A stretch of DNA of 64,000 bases from Atlanticothrix silvestris CENA357 (GTDB lineage: Bacteria > Cyanobacteriota > Cyanobacteriia > Cyanobacteriales > Nostocaceae), in contig NZ_JAECZB010000092.1 in assembly GCF_016056295.1 (NCBI RefSeq), positions 186,001 through 250,000 on the forward strand, written 5' to 3'. The first letter of the stretch is position 1; each line of letters opens with the position of its first letter. The notes under the pieces were generated by a model. It was given only the letters and a program-made list of their open reading frames with translations. It made no database searches and was not told where the DNA came from. The translations under genes were made by a program, and so were the position numbers. Shown piece by piece: positions 15,309 through 24,006 of the stretch.

Positions 15309-17525
15309 TTAAACCACTTCCCCCAACATCGCCATAATATCTGCTTCTAAAGACTTAATATCATTCTCAATTTCATCTAAAGGTCGGGGTGGCTGATACA
15401 CATAAAAATGACGATTTAACGGAATTTCATACCCTACCTTAGTTTTATCAAAATCAATCCAAGCATCCGGTACATGGGGCAATACTTCCGCTTTTAAATA
15501 CTCCTCACAATGCTCTTTTACTAACTTAACCAACTCATTTACACTTGCATCCTTGTCATACCCCAACGGTAACGGCAACGTAATATCATCCGGTAAAGGT
15601 ACAATTTCCGTATCCCGCAAATTACTATCCGGTTCAGGATTACCTTTACTATCTAGACAGATTTCCGCTTCTGAATCAGCTTCTCCCAATGCTGATAAAA
15701 TCGCCTTTTTGACAGGAGCTTTTAAACTTAACCCGGCATTTTTTAACACCCTATTTAAGTCTTTCTCAAACTCATTCCGCGACAGATAAAGTTGATTTGC
15801 ATCCAATTTCTGCAAAGCATCTAAAATTTGCTTTTGCAGACTTTCACCCATTTCAATTTCTAACTGTTGCACCTTAGCATCTTTACGCTTCTTACTCGTT
15901 GCTAAATCCTGAAACGCTTTCTGCTGTGACAACCGCGCCAAACGCTCCTCACTTGTCTGAAAATTTAACCTTAAGGGACGCTCCACTGTAATTTTAAGAA
16001 ATCCAAACTCCCGATTATCAAAAATCTTTGAGCAAATCTGCTTTTCTATCTGTCCGTCTGATTTCACCTCACTTAAACCATTCTGCTCAAAATCTCCATA
16101 CAATCGCACCAGTTCCGCAATATGCTCAGGGGATAACTCATTACGCTTATTACCAAGACTCTTTTTCATTTTCTGAAAATGGTGAGTACCATCAATAAGC
16201 TGCACTTTTCCCTGACGATGCGCTGCTTTTTTATTCGTCACCAGCCAAATATAAGTAAAAATTCCCGTGTTATAAAACATCTGGTCAGGTAGCGCAATCA
16301 CTGCATCCAGCCAGTCATTTTCAATAATCCAACGGCGGATATTACTTTCACCACTCCCTGCATCCCCGGTAAATAAGGGGGAACCATTAAACACGATCGC
16401 AATTCGAGAACCATCACCCCCTGACTCTGGGGATGAGTGCATTTTTGAGATCATGTGTTGCAAAAACAACAGCGAACCATCATTAATTCGAGGTACACCA
16501 GCCCCAAAACGTCCCTTAAATCCTAAATTGTCATACTCATCTTTAATAAAATCCTCTTCTGGTTTCTATTCCACACCAAAAGGTGGATTAGCAAACATAT
16601 AGTGAAACTGTTTATCAGGATGACCATCACGGGGTAAAAAATTATTACTTTTGCTTTTGGCGTTTTTTACTCCCAAGGTGTCACCATAAACAAGATTGTT
16701 AATTGGTTCATCTTTAATCAGTAAATCAGAACAGCAAATTGCATAAGATTCAGGATTATACTCTTGCCCAAATAACCCTAAATTTGCTTTAGGATTTTGC
16801 TTTTTAATGTATTCCTCCGCTACCGATAGCATTCCCCCCGTTCCGGCTGTGGGGTCGTACACTGTCCGGTAAATTCCTTGTTTAAAGATATCCTGCTCAT
16901 CACAGAAAACCAGATTCACCATGAGTCGAATTACTTCACGGGGTGTAAAGTGATCTCCCGCCTCTTCGTTCGCCTGTTCGTTAAACTTCCTCACCAGTTC
17001 CTCGAACAGATAGCCCATTTGCAGATTAGAAAGTTTACCAGGAGATAAATCAACTTCAGGACTAGCGATCGCCTTCATCACTTCAAATAATTGGTTAGCT
17101 TCATCTAATTTCTGGATTTCATTATCAAACTCAAATTTCTCAAAAATATCCCGTGCTAAAGGCGAAAAACCATTGATATAAGCTCTGAGATTATCCGCCA
17201 GCCCCTCTGAATCTTCTAGTAATTTTTGAAATGTAAATTCACTGAGGTTATACAACGGCTGTTGGCGTTCGCCTCCTATTGCAACTTTAGCGATCGCTTT
17301 CTCAAAAGCATCTCCCTCTAAGCCCATCGCCTCATATTTCGCCTTCGCTTCAAGAACAGCTTTCTTAGTCGGTTCTAAGACAGCATCCAAACGACGCAAC
17401 ACAATTAGAGGTAACATCACCCGGCGGTACTGGGGTGGACGGTAAGGGCCTCGGAGTTTGTCAGCAATGCTCCAGATAAAACCGACTAACTCTTGATTAT
17501 GAGAATTTTCTATATTTGTCACCAT
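15309..17525 (-). pseudogene. hsdM: Type I modification methyltransferase HsdM, interrupted by one in-frame stop
   Basis: Codons 1-319 (16569-17525) and the reading frame 15309-16565 together make a full-length HsdM of about 738 residues. Part one carries the HsdM N-terminal domain, the AdoMet motif DPTAGTGGMLS near residue 225 and the catalytic NPPF at residues 313-316. Then comes GVE and TAG (16566-16568), where HsdM proteins usually have Trp, after which the same frame continues KPEEDFIKDEYDNLGFKGRFG and the rest of the protein. One base change (TGG to TAG) explains it. No frameshift is needed. The start codon at 17525 directly abuts a heptamer repeat array and has no visible ribosome binding site. 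I treat it as a pseudogene; readthrough, a reinitiated split protein or a sequencing error are alternatives. Confidence 0.88.
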
Positions 17526-17676
17526 TCAGTTGTCAGTGGTCAGTTGTCAGTTGTCAGTTGTTAGTGGTCAGTGGTCAGTTGTCAGTGGTCAGTGGTCAGT
17601 GGTCAGTGGTCAGTGGTCAGTGGTCAGTTGTCAGTTGTTAGTGGTCAGTGGTCAGTTGTCAGTTGTCAGTGGTCAG
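17526..17676. repeat. Long heptameric tandem array (GTCAGTG/GTCAGTT)
   Basis: About 21 consecutive 7-base units, nearly all GTCAGTG, GTCAGTT or GTTAGTG, fill 151 bp between hsdM and leuC. The array ends one base before the hsdM start codon, so it occupies the place where the ribosome binding site and promoter of hsdM should be. Related short arrays are at 5129-5184 and 52424-52442. Confidence 0.92.
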
Positions 17677-17787
17677 CGATGCACTAACCAAACTCTATCC
17701 CCTTGTGGGTAGAATTTTTCATATAGTCAAAGCCCGACTGTTTTTTGATACTATAAAAACTCTGACTCGTTAAATAAGCATTGACGT

Positions 17788-19191
17788 ATGAGCAAAGGTA
17801 CCCTGTTTGATAAAGTTTGGGACTTACACACCGTTGGTACACTTCCTTCAGGGCTAACGCAACTGTTTATCGGGCTGCATTTAATTCATGAAGTTACCAG
17901 TCCCCAAGCCTTTGCTATGTTACGCGAGAGGGGATTAAAAGTACTGTTTCCAGAACGGACTGTGGCTACAGTCGATCATATTGTACCGACAGAAAATCAG
18001 GCGCGTCCCTTTAGCGATCGCTTGGCGGAGGATATGATCCAAGCACTAGAACAAAACTGTCAAGAAAATAATATTACCTTTTATAACATTGGTTCTGGGA
18101 GTCAGGGAATAGTTCATGTGATTGCTCCCGAACAGGGATTGACTCAACCTGGAATGACGATCGCCTGTGGAGATAGCCATACTTCTAGTCATGGAGCATT
18201 TGGGGCGATCGCTTTTGGTATCGGTACTAGTCAAGTGCGGGATGTTCTCGCCTCCCAAACCCTGGCCCTTGCTAAACTGAAAGTCCGCAAAATTGAAGTT
18301 AATGGCACTCTCAATCCTGGTGTCTACGCTAAAGATGTCATTCTGCATATCATTCGTACCCTTGGCGTGAAAGGTGGTGTAGGCTACGCTTATGAATATG
18401 CAGGCACTACCTTTGAGCAAATGAACATGGAAGAACGGATGACCGTTTGCAACATGGCGATTGAGGGTGGTGCTAGGTGCGGTTACGTCAATCCCGATCA
18501 AGTTACTTACGATTACTTAAAAGGTAGAGACTTTGCCCCTAAAGATGCAGATTGGGGCAAAGCTGTAGCTTGGTGGGAATCCATCAAGAGCGATGCTAAT
18601 GCTGAGTACGATGATGTAGTCGTTTTCGACGCAGCCGAAATTCCCCCCACAGTCACTTGGGGAATCACTCCTGGTCAAGGAATTGGCATTAATCAGTTCG
18701 TCCCCAAACCGGAAGAATTACTAGAAGAAGATCGCTTCATTGCCGAAGAAGCCTATAGCTACATGGATTTGTTTCCTGGTCAGCCGATTAAAGGCACAAA
18801 AATTGATGTCTGCTTTATTGGTAGCTGCACCAATGGTAGAATTAGCGACCTGCGAGAAGCTGCAAAAATTGCCCAAGGTCGCCACGTAGCCGAGGGAGTC
18901 AAAGCCTTTGTTGTTCCTGGTTCGGAACGCGTCAAACAAGAGGCGGAAGCTGAAGGATTGCACAAAATCTTTCAAGAAGCAGGATTTGAGTGGCGCGAAC
19001 CTGGGTGTTCTATGTGCCTAGCGATGAACCCCGACAAACTCCAAGGTAGACAAATTAGCGCTTCTTCCTCTAACCGCAACTTCAAAGGACGGCAAGGTTC
19101 ATCCTCCGGCCGCACATTGCTGATGAGTCCGGCGATGGTTGCTACCGCTGCGATTAAAGGCGAAGTGTCTGATGTGCGCGAGTTGCTGTAA
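17788..19191 (+). CDS. leuC: 3-isopropylmalate dehydratase large subunit LeuC
   Basis: A 467-residue aconitase-family protein. The 4Fe-4S ligand cysteines are in FIGSCTNGR and [24 protein letters not shown] and [23 protein letters not shown] are substrate and cluster-site blocks (the second quoted as [13 protein letters not shown]). With LeuD it isomerises 2-isopropylmalate to 3-isopropylmalate in leucine synthesis. Length is normal. leuD follows after about 190 bp on the same strand, so they are likely cotranscribed, although the spacer holds an AATTAAAAATT repeat. The promoter must lie within 17677-17787, close to the heptamer array. Confidence 0.96.
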   Translation: MSKGTLFDKVWDLHTVGTLPSGLTQLFIGLHLIHEVTSPQAFAMLRERGLKVLFPERTVATVDHIVPTENQARPFSDRLAEDMIQALEQNCQENNITFYNIGSGSQGIVHVIAPEQGLTQPGMTIACGDSHTSSHGAFGAIAFGIGTSQVRDVLASQTLALAKLKVRKIEVNGTLNPGVYAKDVILHIIRTLGVKGGVGYAYEYAGTTFEQMNMEERMTVCNMAIEGGARCGYVNPDQVTYDYLKGRDFAPKDADWGKAVAWWESIKSDANAEYDDVVVFDAAEIPPTVTWGITPGQGIGINQFVPKPEELLEEDRFIAEEAYSYMDLFPGQPIKGTKIDVCFIGSCTNGRISDLREAAKIAQGRHVAEGVKAFVVPGSERVKQEAEAEGLHKIFQEAGFEWREPGCSMCLAMNPDKLQGRQISASSSNRNFKGRQGSSSGRTLLMSPAMVATAAIKGEVSDVRELL

Positions 19192-19217
19192 TTTATCAAG
19201 GGGCATCCCTTTGGTAA

Positions 19218-19322
19218 TTAAAAATTAAAAATTAAAAATTCGTCTTGGAAAGTTGGGCGGGACGGAAACCGACACCGCCTACTTTCCGCAAAATGAAATC
19301 GAATCAATTTAATTTTTAATTG
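19218..19322. repeat. leuC-leuD spacer with inverted AATTAAAAATT blocks
   Basis: The spacer contains AATTAAAAATT repeated in tandem near 19218-19240 and its inverse, AATTTAATTTTTAATT, near 19307-19322, around a GC-rich centre (GGCGGGACGGAAACCGACACC). It could fold into a long stem and looks like an inserted dispersed repeat. No gene is visible in it. Confidence 0.5.
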
Positions 19323-19383
19323 AGCGAAGCATGGGGCATTTGTAAAAACTAACACGCAGTTATTTAGGTGATAAATAAAATTT

Positions 19384-19992
19384 ATGGTGAGTGAAGTTAA
19401 AGCAGTTTCAGGACGCGGTATACCCTTAATAGGCAATGATATAGATACCGATCGCATCATTCCTGCCCGTTATTTGAAAGCTATCACCTTTGATGGATTA
19501 GGTGAAGGTGTGTTTATCGATGACCGCACAGCACTAAAAGGTGAGCATCCCTTTGATCAACCCCAATACCAAGGCGCGAAGGTTTTAATAGTTAATCGCA
19601 ACTTTGGTTGTGGTTCCTCGCGGGAACATGCACCACAAGCGATCGCTAAATGGGGAATTCAAGCTTTAATAGGTGAAAGCTTTGCAGAAATCTTTTTTGG
19701 TAACTGCGTCGCTATGGGTATACCTTGTTTAACAGCCGATGCTGCTACTGTCAAACAACTCCAAGAATTAGTAGCTAGCAATCCCCAGGCGATCGTCACA
19801 GTGAATCTGGAAACTTTGCAAGTGCAAGTTGGTGATTACATAGCCCCAGTTGCGATCGGTGAAGGAACAAGAAGCACGTTCATTGCTGGAACTTGGGATG
19901 CTTGCGGTCAGTTAGTAGCTCAAGCTGATCAAGTTAGAGCTACTGCTGCAAAACTACCTTATGTTAGTTGGGGCAAGTTAGCCGCAAGTTAA
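19384..19992 (+). CDS. leuD: 3-isopropylmalate dehydratase small subunit LeuD
   Basis: A 202-residue swivel-domain protein with [15 protein letters not shown] near the N-terminus and the conserved [15 protein letters not shown] loop in the middle. It closes over the LeuC active site to complete isopropylmalate isomerase. Length and motifs are normal. It lies about 190 bp after leuC on the same strand. Confidence 0.96.
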   Translation: MVSEVKAVSGRGIPLIGNDIDTDRIIPARYLKAITFDGLGEGVFIDDRTALKGEHPFDQPQYQGAKVLIVNRNFGCGSSREHAPQAIAKWGIQALIGESFAEIFFGNCVAMGIPCLTADAATVKQLQELVASNPQAIVTVNLETLQVQVGDYIAPVAIGEGTRSTFIAGTWDACGQLVAQADQVRATAAKLPYVSWGKLAAS

Positions 19993-20007
19993 ATAATAAT
20001 TTTCCTT

Positions 20008-20025
20008 CTTTGAGCTACCTCAAAG
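20008..20025. promoter_or_regulatory. CTTTGAG-N4-CTCAAAG dyad upstream of the methyltransferase gene
   Basis: A perfect seven-base dyad with a four-base centre, 57 bp before the methyltransferase ATG and 15 bp after leuD. The core TTGAG-N4-CTCAA has the spacing of Crp/Fnr-family sites (TTGAT-N4-ATCAA). It could equally be a weak terminator hairpin for leuD. Confidence 0.35.
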
Positions 20026-20082
20026 ACGGCATCATTAACTTCTGGCAAATTGGGGGTATGACGAGTTCAGAGAGTCACACAG

Positions 20083-20856
20083 ATGACCAACGCAACCCTC
20101 AATTTCCAAAATGCTTCTGGACATGAAGTGCTAGCAGCAGCAGGCAAAAAATATTTGCGTCCCGGTGGACGAATCGCTACAGAAAAATTATTTCAATGGG
20201 CGAATTTTCAGCCTGGTGAGACAGTTTTAGAGCTAGCTTCCAGCTTTGGATACAGCGCCATATCCCTTGCACAACGCTATGATGTCAAGGTAGTCGGTAT
20301 AGAAAAAAATCCTGATAGTGTGGCTCGTGCCCGTGAAAATATCCGCGCGGCTGGCTTAGAAAACCAAATTGAAATCATTGAAGGCGATATTTTTCACCTA
20401 GATCATATTCCAGGAAAGTTTGATTATGTTTTGGCAGAAGCTATTCTCACAATGCAATCTCCACCTGGGAAAGCTAAATTGTTAACTGCAATTCATAATC
20501 GACTCAAACCGGGAGGTAAGTTTCTCTCTCATGAATTATTAGCTAGTGACAAAGAAGAACAAATTCATGTTGATTTAGCAAGAACAATCCGAGTTAATTC
20601 TACACCGCTTTCAGAAGCTAACTGGATTGCAGCTTTTACAACAGCAGGTTTACAAGTACAAAAACATCAAACCAGCCCAATAAACTTATTGAATTTAGGG
20701 CGGATGTTTCAAGATGAAGGCATTTTCAATACGATCCAGATTTTATGGAATATATTGACGCATAAATCTATCCGTCAACGAGTTTTAGAAATGCGCCAAG
20801 TTTTCAATAAATATAGTCAGGAATTAGGGTATATCATTGTGTGCGCTGTTGCTTAG
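20083..20856 (+). CDS. Class I SAM-dependent methyltransferase
   Basis: A 257-residue protein with the class I fold: motif I VLELASSFGYSAISLAQ near residue 48, the acidic end of strand 2 in VVGIEKNPDS, a GDIFHLDHI motif II region and a LKPGGKFLSHELL block. Substrate is unknown; small-molecule methyltransferases have this layout. It starts the small co-oriented group methyltransferase - cupin - two unknown genes, which faces a Crp/Fnr regulator. The GC-to-codon pattern is like its neighbours. Confidence 0.8.
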   Translation: MTNATLNFQNASGHEVLAAAGKKYLRPGGRIATEKLFQWANFQPGETVLELASSFGYSAISLAQRYDVKVVGIEKNPDSVARARENIRAAGLENQIEIIEGDIFHLDHIPGKFDYVLAEAILTMQSPPGKAKLLTAIHNRLKPGGKFLSHELLASDKEEQIHVDLARTIRVNSTPLSEANWIAAFTTAGLQVQKHQTSPINLLNLGRMFQDEGIFNTIQILWNILTHKSIRQRVLEMRQVFNKYSQELGYIIVCAVA

Positions 20857-20981
20857 TAATACCACTTCTCTAAAATTCGGCAACAGATTTAAACCTATAA
20901 ATCTAAATTCTGTCCGAATTGCGTAATTACGAATTGGTTAACATCATCTATTTCGTAAAAACTTTACCTTTTTAGAAAAAT

Positions 20982-21326
20982 ATGGCTACTCCAATAATAA
21001 CTAACCCATCTCTTGTAATTCAACTACAAGAACAGATTGAATATCCCCACGCTGGAGTTCTCAGCAAAGTCATGATTAAAGATCAAGCTTGTCAATATAC
21101 TCTCTTTTGTCTGGCAGCTAACACTGAGATTTCCGAGCATACTTCTACTCGTAACGCTACTATTAACGTTCTTGAAGGTAGAGGTTTATTAACTTTATCA
21201 GGCAAAGACATCAATCTCAATCCTGGTGTTTTTGTCTTTATGCCTGCTAATGCTCCCCATTATTTGAAGGCTGAAGAAAATTTAGCTTTTATCCTCACAC
21301 TTTCCGAAAAAGCAATAGAGAAATAA
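20982..21326 (+). CDS. Cupin-domain protein
   Basis: A 114-residue single cupin. EISEHTSTRNATINVLEGRGLLTLSGK holds the first cupin motif (quoted as EISEHTSTRNATINVLEGRG) and PGVFVFMPANAPHYLKA the second; the motif-1 second His is replaced by Asn (TRNATIN), so metal binding may be altered. Such small cupins often sense or bind small ligands, or act as dioxygenase-like enzymes. It is followed after 29 bp by a gene of unknown function, suggesting one operon. Confidence 0.8.
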   Translation: MATPIITNPSLVIQLQEQIEYPHAGVLSKVMIKDQACQYTLFCLAANTEISEHTSTRNATINVLEGRGLLTLSGKDINLNPGVFVFMPANAPHYLKAEENLAFILTLSEKAIEK

Positions 21327-21355
21327 ATCAATCATCATTTTTGGAGTTTGGCAAA

Positions 21356-21847
21356 ATGCAATCATTAGTTTCGACTTTTACCCAACACTTAGATCTTTCT
21401 CCGACTCAATTAAAAGCTATCTTCTCAATGCCGCTAACTGAGTTTATCAACTCACCTGAATTGCAACAACAATTAGATAGTTTAGATACTAATTTGCTCA
21501 AGACAACATTAACTACAGCGGGAGCAGTTTTGGCTAAGGAACTACCGCCTTTTTACAACTGGCTGAAAAATGAGTTAGGAGTCAAGCGGGTTCCTAATAG
21601 TCCAGACCATACAACAAAATGGGTGGTTGGTTTTGTGAATAGTCAAGAAAGTCTAACTCGTTTGGTTGAGTTACACTGTCCAGTTCCTCGTCCTGCTTTA
21701 GAAGCTTCTATTCCTCGCTTGGTAGGAGTGTTTGCAGATGTTGAAGACAAGCAAATAAGGCAAGAATGGCAAAAAGCCGTTGCAGCACTTTGTTTAGTTT
21801 TGGTTGTTGCGGCTCGTCAACAAGATAGATTAAACTTAGCAGCTTGA
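21356..21847 (+). CDS. Hypothetical protein, cupin-linked
   Basis: A 163-residue soluble, mostly helical protein with no family I recognise. I choose the ATG at 21356, preceded by GGAG at 21343-21346, over the upstream in-frame TTG at 21341. The middle has a proline/charged block (KRVPNSPDHTTKWVVGFVNSQ) and the end is hydrophobic helical (AVAALCLVLVVAARQQD), possibly amphipathic. It follows the cupin gene closely and should share its transcript. Function unknown. Confidence 0.65.
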   Translation: MQSLVSTFTQHLDLSPTQLKAIFSMPLTEFINSPELQQQLDSLDTNLLKTTLTTAGAVLAKELPPFYNWLKNELGVKRVPNSPDHTTKWVVGFVNSQESLTRLVELHCPVPRPALEASIPRLVGVFADVEDKQIRQEWQKAVAALCLVLVVAARQQDRLNLAA

Positions 21848-21910
21848 TGTCTTGAAAAGTTTCCTGCGAAGGGAAACCCTCCCGCAGAACTTTTCGCTGA
21901 AGTAAAATAC

Positions 21911-21949
21911 CAGTTATTTTTGATGTTCCGGAGCATCAAAAATAAACTG
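21911..21949. terminator. Strong hairpin inside the cupin gene group
   Basis: CAGTTATTTTTGATG and CATCAAAAATAAACTG pair over 15 bases with a single bulge, closing a TTCCGGAG loop. It lies between the genes ending at 21847 and starting at 21968. It could be a partial terminator or an RNA-processing or stabilising element. Confidence 0.5.
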
Positions 21950-21967
21950 ATTTTAAGGTGAATAGTT

Positions 21968-22288
21968 ATGACTATTAGTAACAGCCTGGAATGTCGGTAT
22001 TTAGGTTGGGGTGACTTTCACCATTTCCGTCAAATGCCTCTAGCTGAGAATGAAGCGTTAATTTACACTACTCCTATTGGTAGTGTGCCTATTTTGATTC
22101 ATGGTTTCTTGAATTGCATTCGGTCTGAGGAACTAAAAGAAAAATTACCGCAACAATTTTCTGAGAATGAATTGGTAGCGGTTATGGTAGAGATGGTTAG
22201 AACTCTACCTGATAGTTTAATACAAGAATTTAACAACCAGAAAATTTTCTCAGATAACATTGTTGTTTGTGGTGTGATTAGTTGGTAG
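21968..22288 (+). CDS. Hypothetical protein, cupin/Crp-linked
   Basis: A 106-residue protein, YLGWGDFHHFRQMPLAENEAL at the start, then PILIHGFLNCIRSEELKEK and ELVAVMVEMVRTLPDSL (given in parts). Two adjacent His residues and one Cys are near the N-terminus and centre. No family recognised. It is the last gene of the co-oriented group and converges on the Crp/Fnr gene with 19 bp between stops. Function unknown. Confidence 0.6.
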   Translation: MTISNSLECRYLGWGDFHHFRQMPLAENEALIYTTPIGSVPILIHGFLNCIRSEELKEKLPQQFSENELVAVMVEMVRTLPDSLIQEFNNQKIFSDNIVVCGVISW

Positions 22289-22307
22289 CTGTATCCTGCT
22301 ATAAAAT

Positions 22308-23006
22308 TTAATCTATTTCTCCCGATGCGATCGCATCTAATTTTTCAGTATCAAGTATGGTAATTTTACCGCCTCGACTATAAGCAACTATAGACTTGAG
22401 ATTTTTAATTAAACGCACACATTCTTCGTAAGTAATGCCAATACTCCGAGCCATGCGATAGTAAGATAAGTTGAGTTTTAAACACTCACCTTGTGGGCTT
22501 GATTCCGTTCCAGATTCGGTAGCAAAGTATTGAATGAATCTGGCAAGACGAACAATTGCTCTTTGCGAAACTAACCCATGAACTGTTTCATGTAATTGCT
22601 GAATCCGAGTATTAAAAACCATTAGCATCTGTAAAGCAATCTCAGGATTATTTTGGATGGCTTTTAATAAAGCATCACGCTGAACAGTGAGAATTTCACA
22701 ATCAGATTCAGCGGTCACAGTTGCAGGTGAAATACCGTCACCTAGTAGCGCAGGTGCAGCAAAAATTTCCCCAGCAGATAGTCCACGCAAAATAGTTTCT
22801 TTACCTGTACTTGCTGTTTTGGTAACTTGAATTGAGCCACTGACTACAGCATATAACTTTGCTGGTAGGCGATCGCCTTCATGTAGAACAATCTCTCCTT
22901 TACTGTAGCGTTGCACCTGGGTGTGAGTTTGCATACTTATTTTGTCTGCGGGTTCTAAACCTGCAAACACGGTAATTTTTGAGAGTTGTTCCAGAGATGC
23001 CTGCAT
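22308..23006 (-). CDS. Crp/Fnr-family transcriptional regulator
   Basis: A 232-residue regulator. Residues 10-120 form the cyclic-nucleotide-type sensor domain (GEIVLHEGDRLPAKLYAVVSGSIQV, with GEIFAAPALLG); the long dimerisation helix follows, then a winged HTH with MARSIGITYEECVRLIKNLKS as recognition region. The sensor pocket lacks an obvious Fe-S cysteine cluster, so oxygen sensing by a cluster is unlikely; the ligand is not known. It faces the methyltransferase-cupin group and may control it. A 16-base dyad lies just upstream and may be an autoregulatory site. Confidence 0.88.
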   Translation of the reverse strand: MQASLEQLSKITVFAGLEPADKISMQTHTQVQRYSKGEIVLHEGDRLPAKLYAVVSGSIQVTKTASTGKETILRGLSAGEIFAAPALLGDGISPATVTAESDCEILTVQRDALLKAIQNNPEIALQMLMVFNTRIQQLHETVHGLVSQRAIVRLARFIQYFATESGTESSPQGECLKLNLSYYRMARSIGITYEECVRLIKNLKSIVAYSRGGKITILDTEKLDAIASGEID

Positions 23007-23014
23007 AATTAACC

Positions 23015-23030
23015 TGATATAGTAATATCA
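23015..23030. promoter_or_regulatory. TGATAT-N4-ATATCA dyad upstream of the Crp/Fnr gene
   Basis: A perfect six-base dyad around AGTA, 9 bp before the regulator start codon. Its size and spacing suit a Crp/Fnr-family dimer, so autoregulation is plausible. It does not match the dyad at 20008-20025 closely. Confidence 0.4.
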
Positions 23031-23097
23031 TTTCATGTTAATTACGATACATATAAGACGCGACATGTCGTGTCTCTACACCAAAAGAGTGTACTAT

Positions 23098-24006
23098 TTA
23101 AGATTCACCGTGAAACCGCGATAATAAGTCCTCACGGCTAGCTTGATAAATCAAACTCATGTATTCATCAGTAGATAACTCCATTAATTGGGGAATAATT
23201 GCCTCCAATTGAGCATCTATTTCCCCAAACCGCAACTGAAGAAATTTAGTAATACTAGCCCGTCGTTCTTCCTGACGACCTTCTCGAAGACCTTCTCGTT
23301 TCCAACTTGTAACAATTTCCATATATACTTCCTCGTTGGTTAATCCCATTCTATCGACAGTGGCTTTAAACACTTCCTCTTCTGTCATATTCAAATTTAA
23401 ATACACATCTACAAATCCCGAAATTAATTGCATCCTCGCTGGGTCTAGTTTTAAGGTTGTCAACAACCGCAAACATTCTGCCTTCACCTGCGGACGTTCC
23501 TCCTTAGGAATATTCATCTTAGACATCAAAGCCGCCGCTACAGGATTTGACTGTGTTAAATAATTCCGCCAACTGAGCTGATTTAATTGAATTGCAGCAA
23601 AATTAAAATCAAGCACATTTAAATCTGGAAAGGTAACGCGATGATTTCTCGGTTCGAGACGTTTTGGTTCATCAAAAGAGAAAATTACCACAGGATAAAT
23701 TGGTAAATCATATTTTTCATACAGCCTAGAAAAATATTTAAACATCCGCTTGGCAAATTCTGACTGACTATAAGATTGATTTTCAATGTGAATTAAAAAA
23801 TAAGTTTCCTGCTGCTGATAAAGTACCTGTGCCAGCAAATCAATTTCTTTCTTTTCCCCAGAGGTGACATCATTAAATACTTCCTGGGGTAAAAACTGAA
23901 TTTCATCTCTATCGATATCTTTGGCAATTTGTGGCAGAAATAAATCTAAAAATTCGACAAAAAACGTTGAAATTAATTCTTTAAATAAACGGTCGTGGTC
24001 AATCAT
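23098..24006 (-). CDS. Rpn family putative nuclease, paralog of 11493-12404
   Basis: A 302-residue protein with the same start (MIDHDRLFKELI) and core (VTSGEKKEIDLLAQVL, YFLIHIENQSYSQ) as the Rpn gene in the RM island. The C-terminal domain differs more, ending with ISRE-type helices and a charged REGLREGRQEERR linker. Its ATG at 24006 overlaps the PlsC stop (ATGA), so it is translationally coupled to an unrelated lipid gene, a sign of insertion directly behind a host operon. Role in recombination or defence is expected from the family. Confidence 0.85.
   Translation of the reverse strand: MIDHDRLFKELISTFFVEFLDLFLPQIAKDIDRDEIQFLPQEVFNDVTSGEKKEIDLLAQVLYQQQETYFLIHIENQSYSQSEFAKRMFKYFSRLYEKYDLPIYPVVIFSFDEPKRLEPRNHRVTFPDLNVLDFNFAAIQLNQLSWRNYLTQSNPVAAALMSKMNIPKEERPQVKAECLRLLTTLKLDPARMQLISGFVDVYLNLNMTEEEVFKATVDRMGLTNEEVYMEIVTSWKREGLREGRQEERRASITKFLQLRFGEIDAQLEAIIPQLMELSTDEYMSLIYQASREDLLSRFHGES

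Noticed and set aside
17526-17676. Possible CRISPR array
   Set aside because: Units are seven bases, contiguous and without spacers; no cas genes are in the window.
17530-17712. 60-residue open frame of repeated SVVSGQW units
   Set aside because: It is the heptamer array read in one frame; a 7-base repeat gives a 7-residue periodic frame in any phase without stops. There is no start context or homology.
18046-18501. 151-residue minus-strand frame in leuC
   Set aside because: Shadow of the leuC coding strand; no homology or ribosome binding site.
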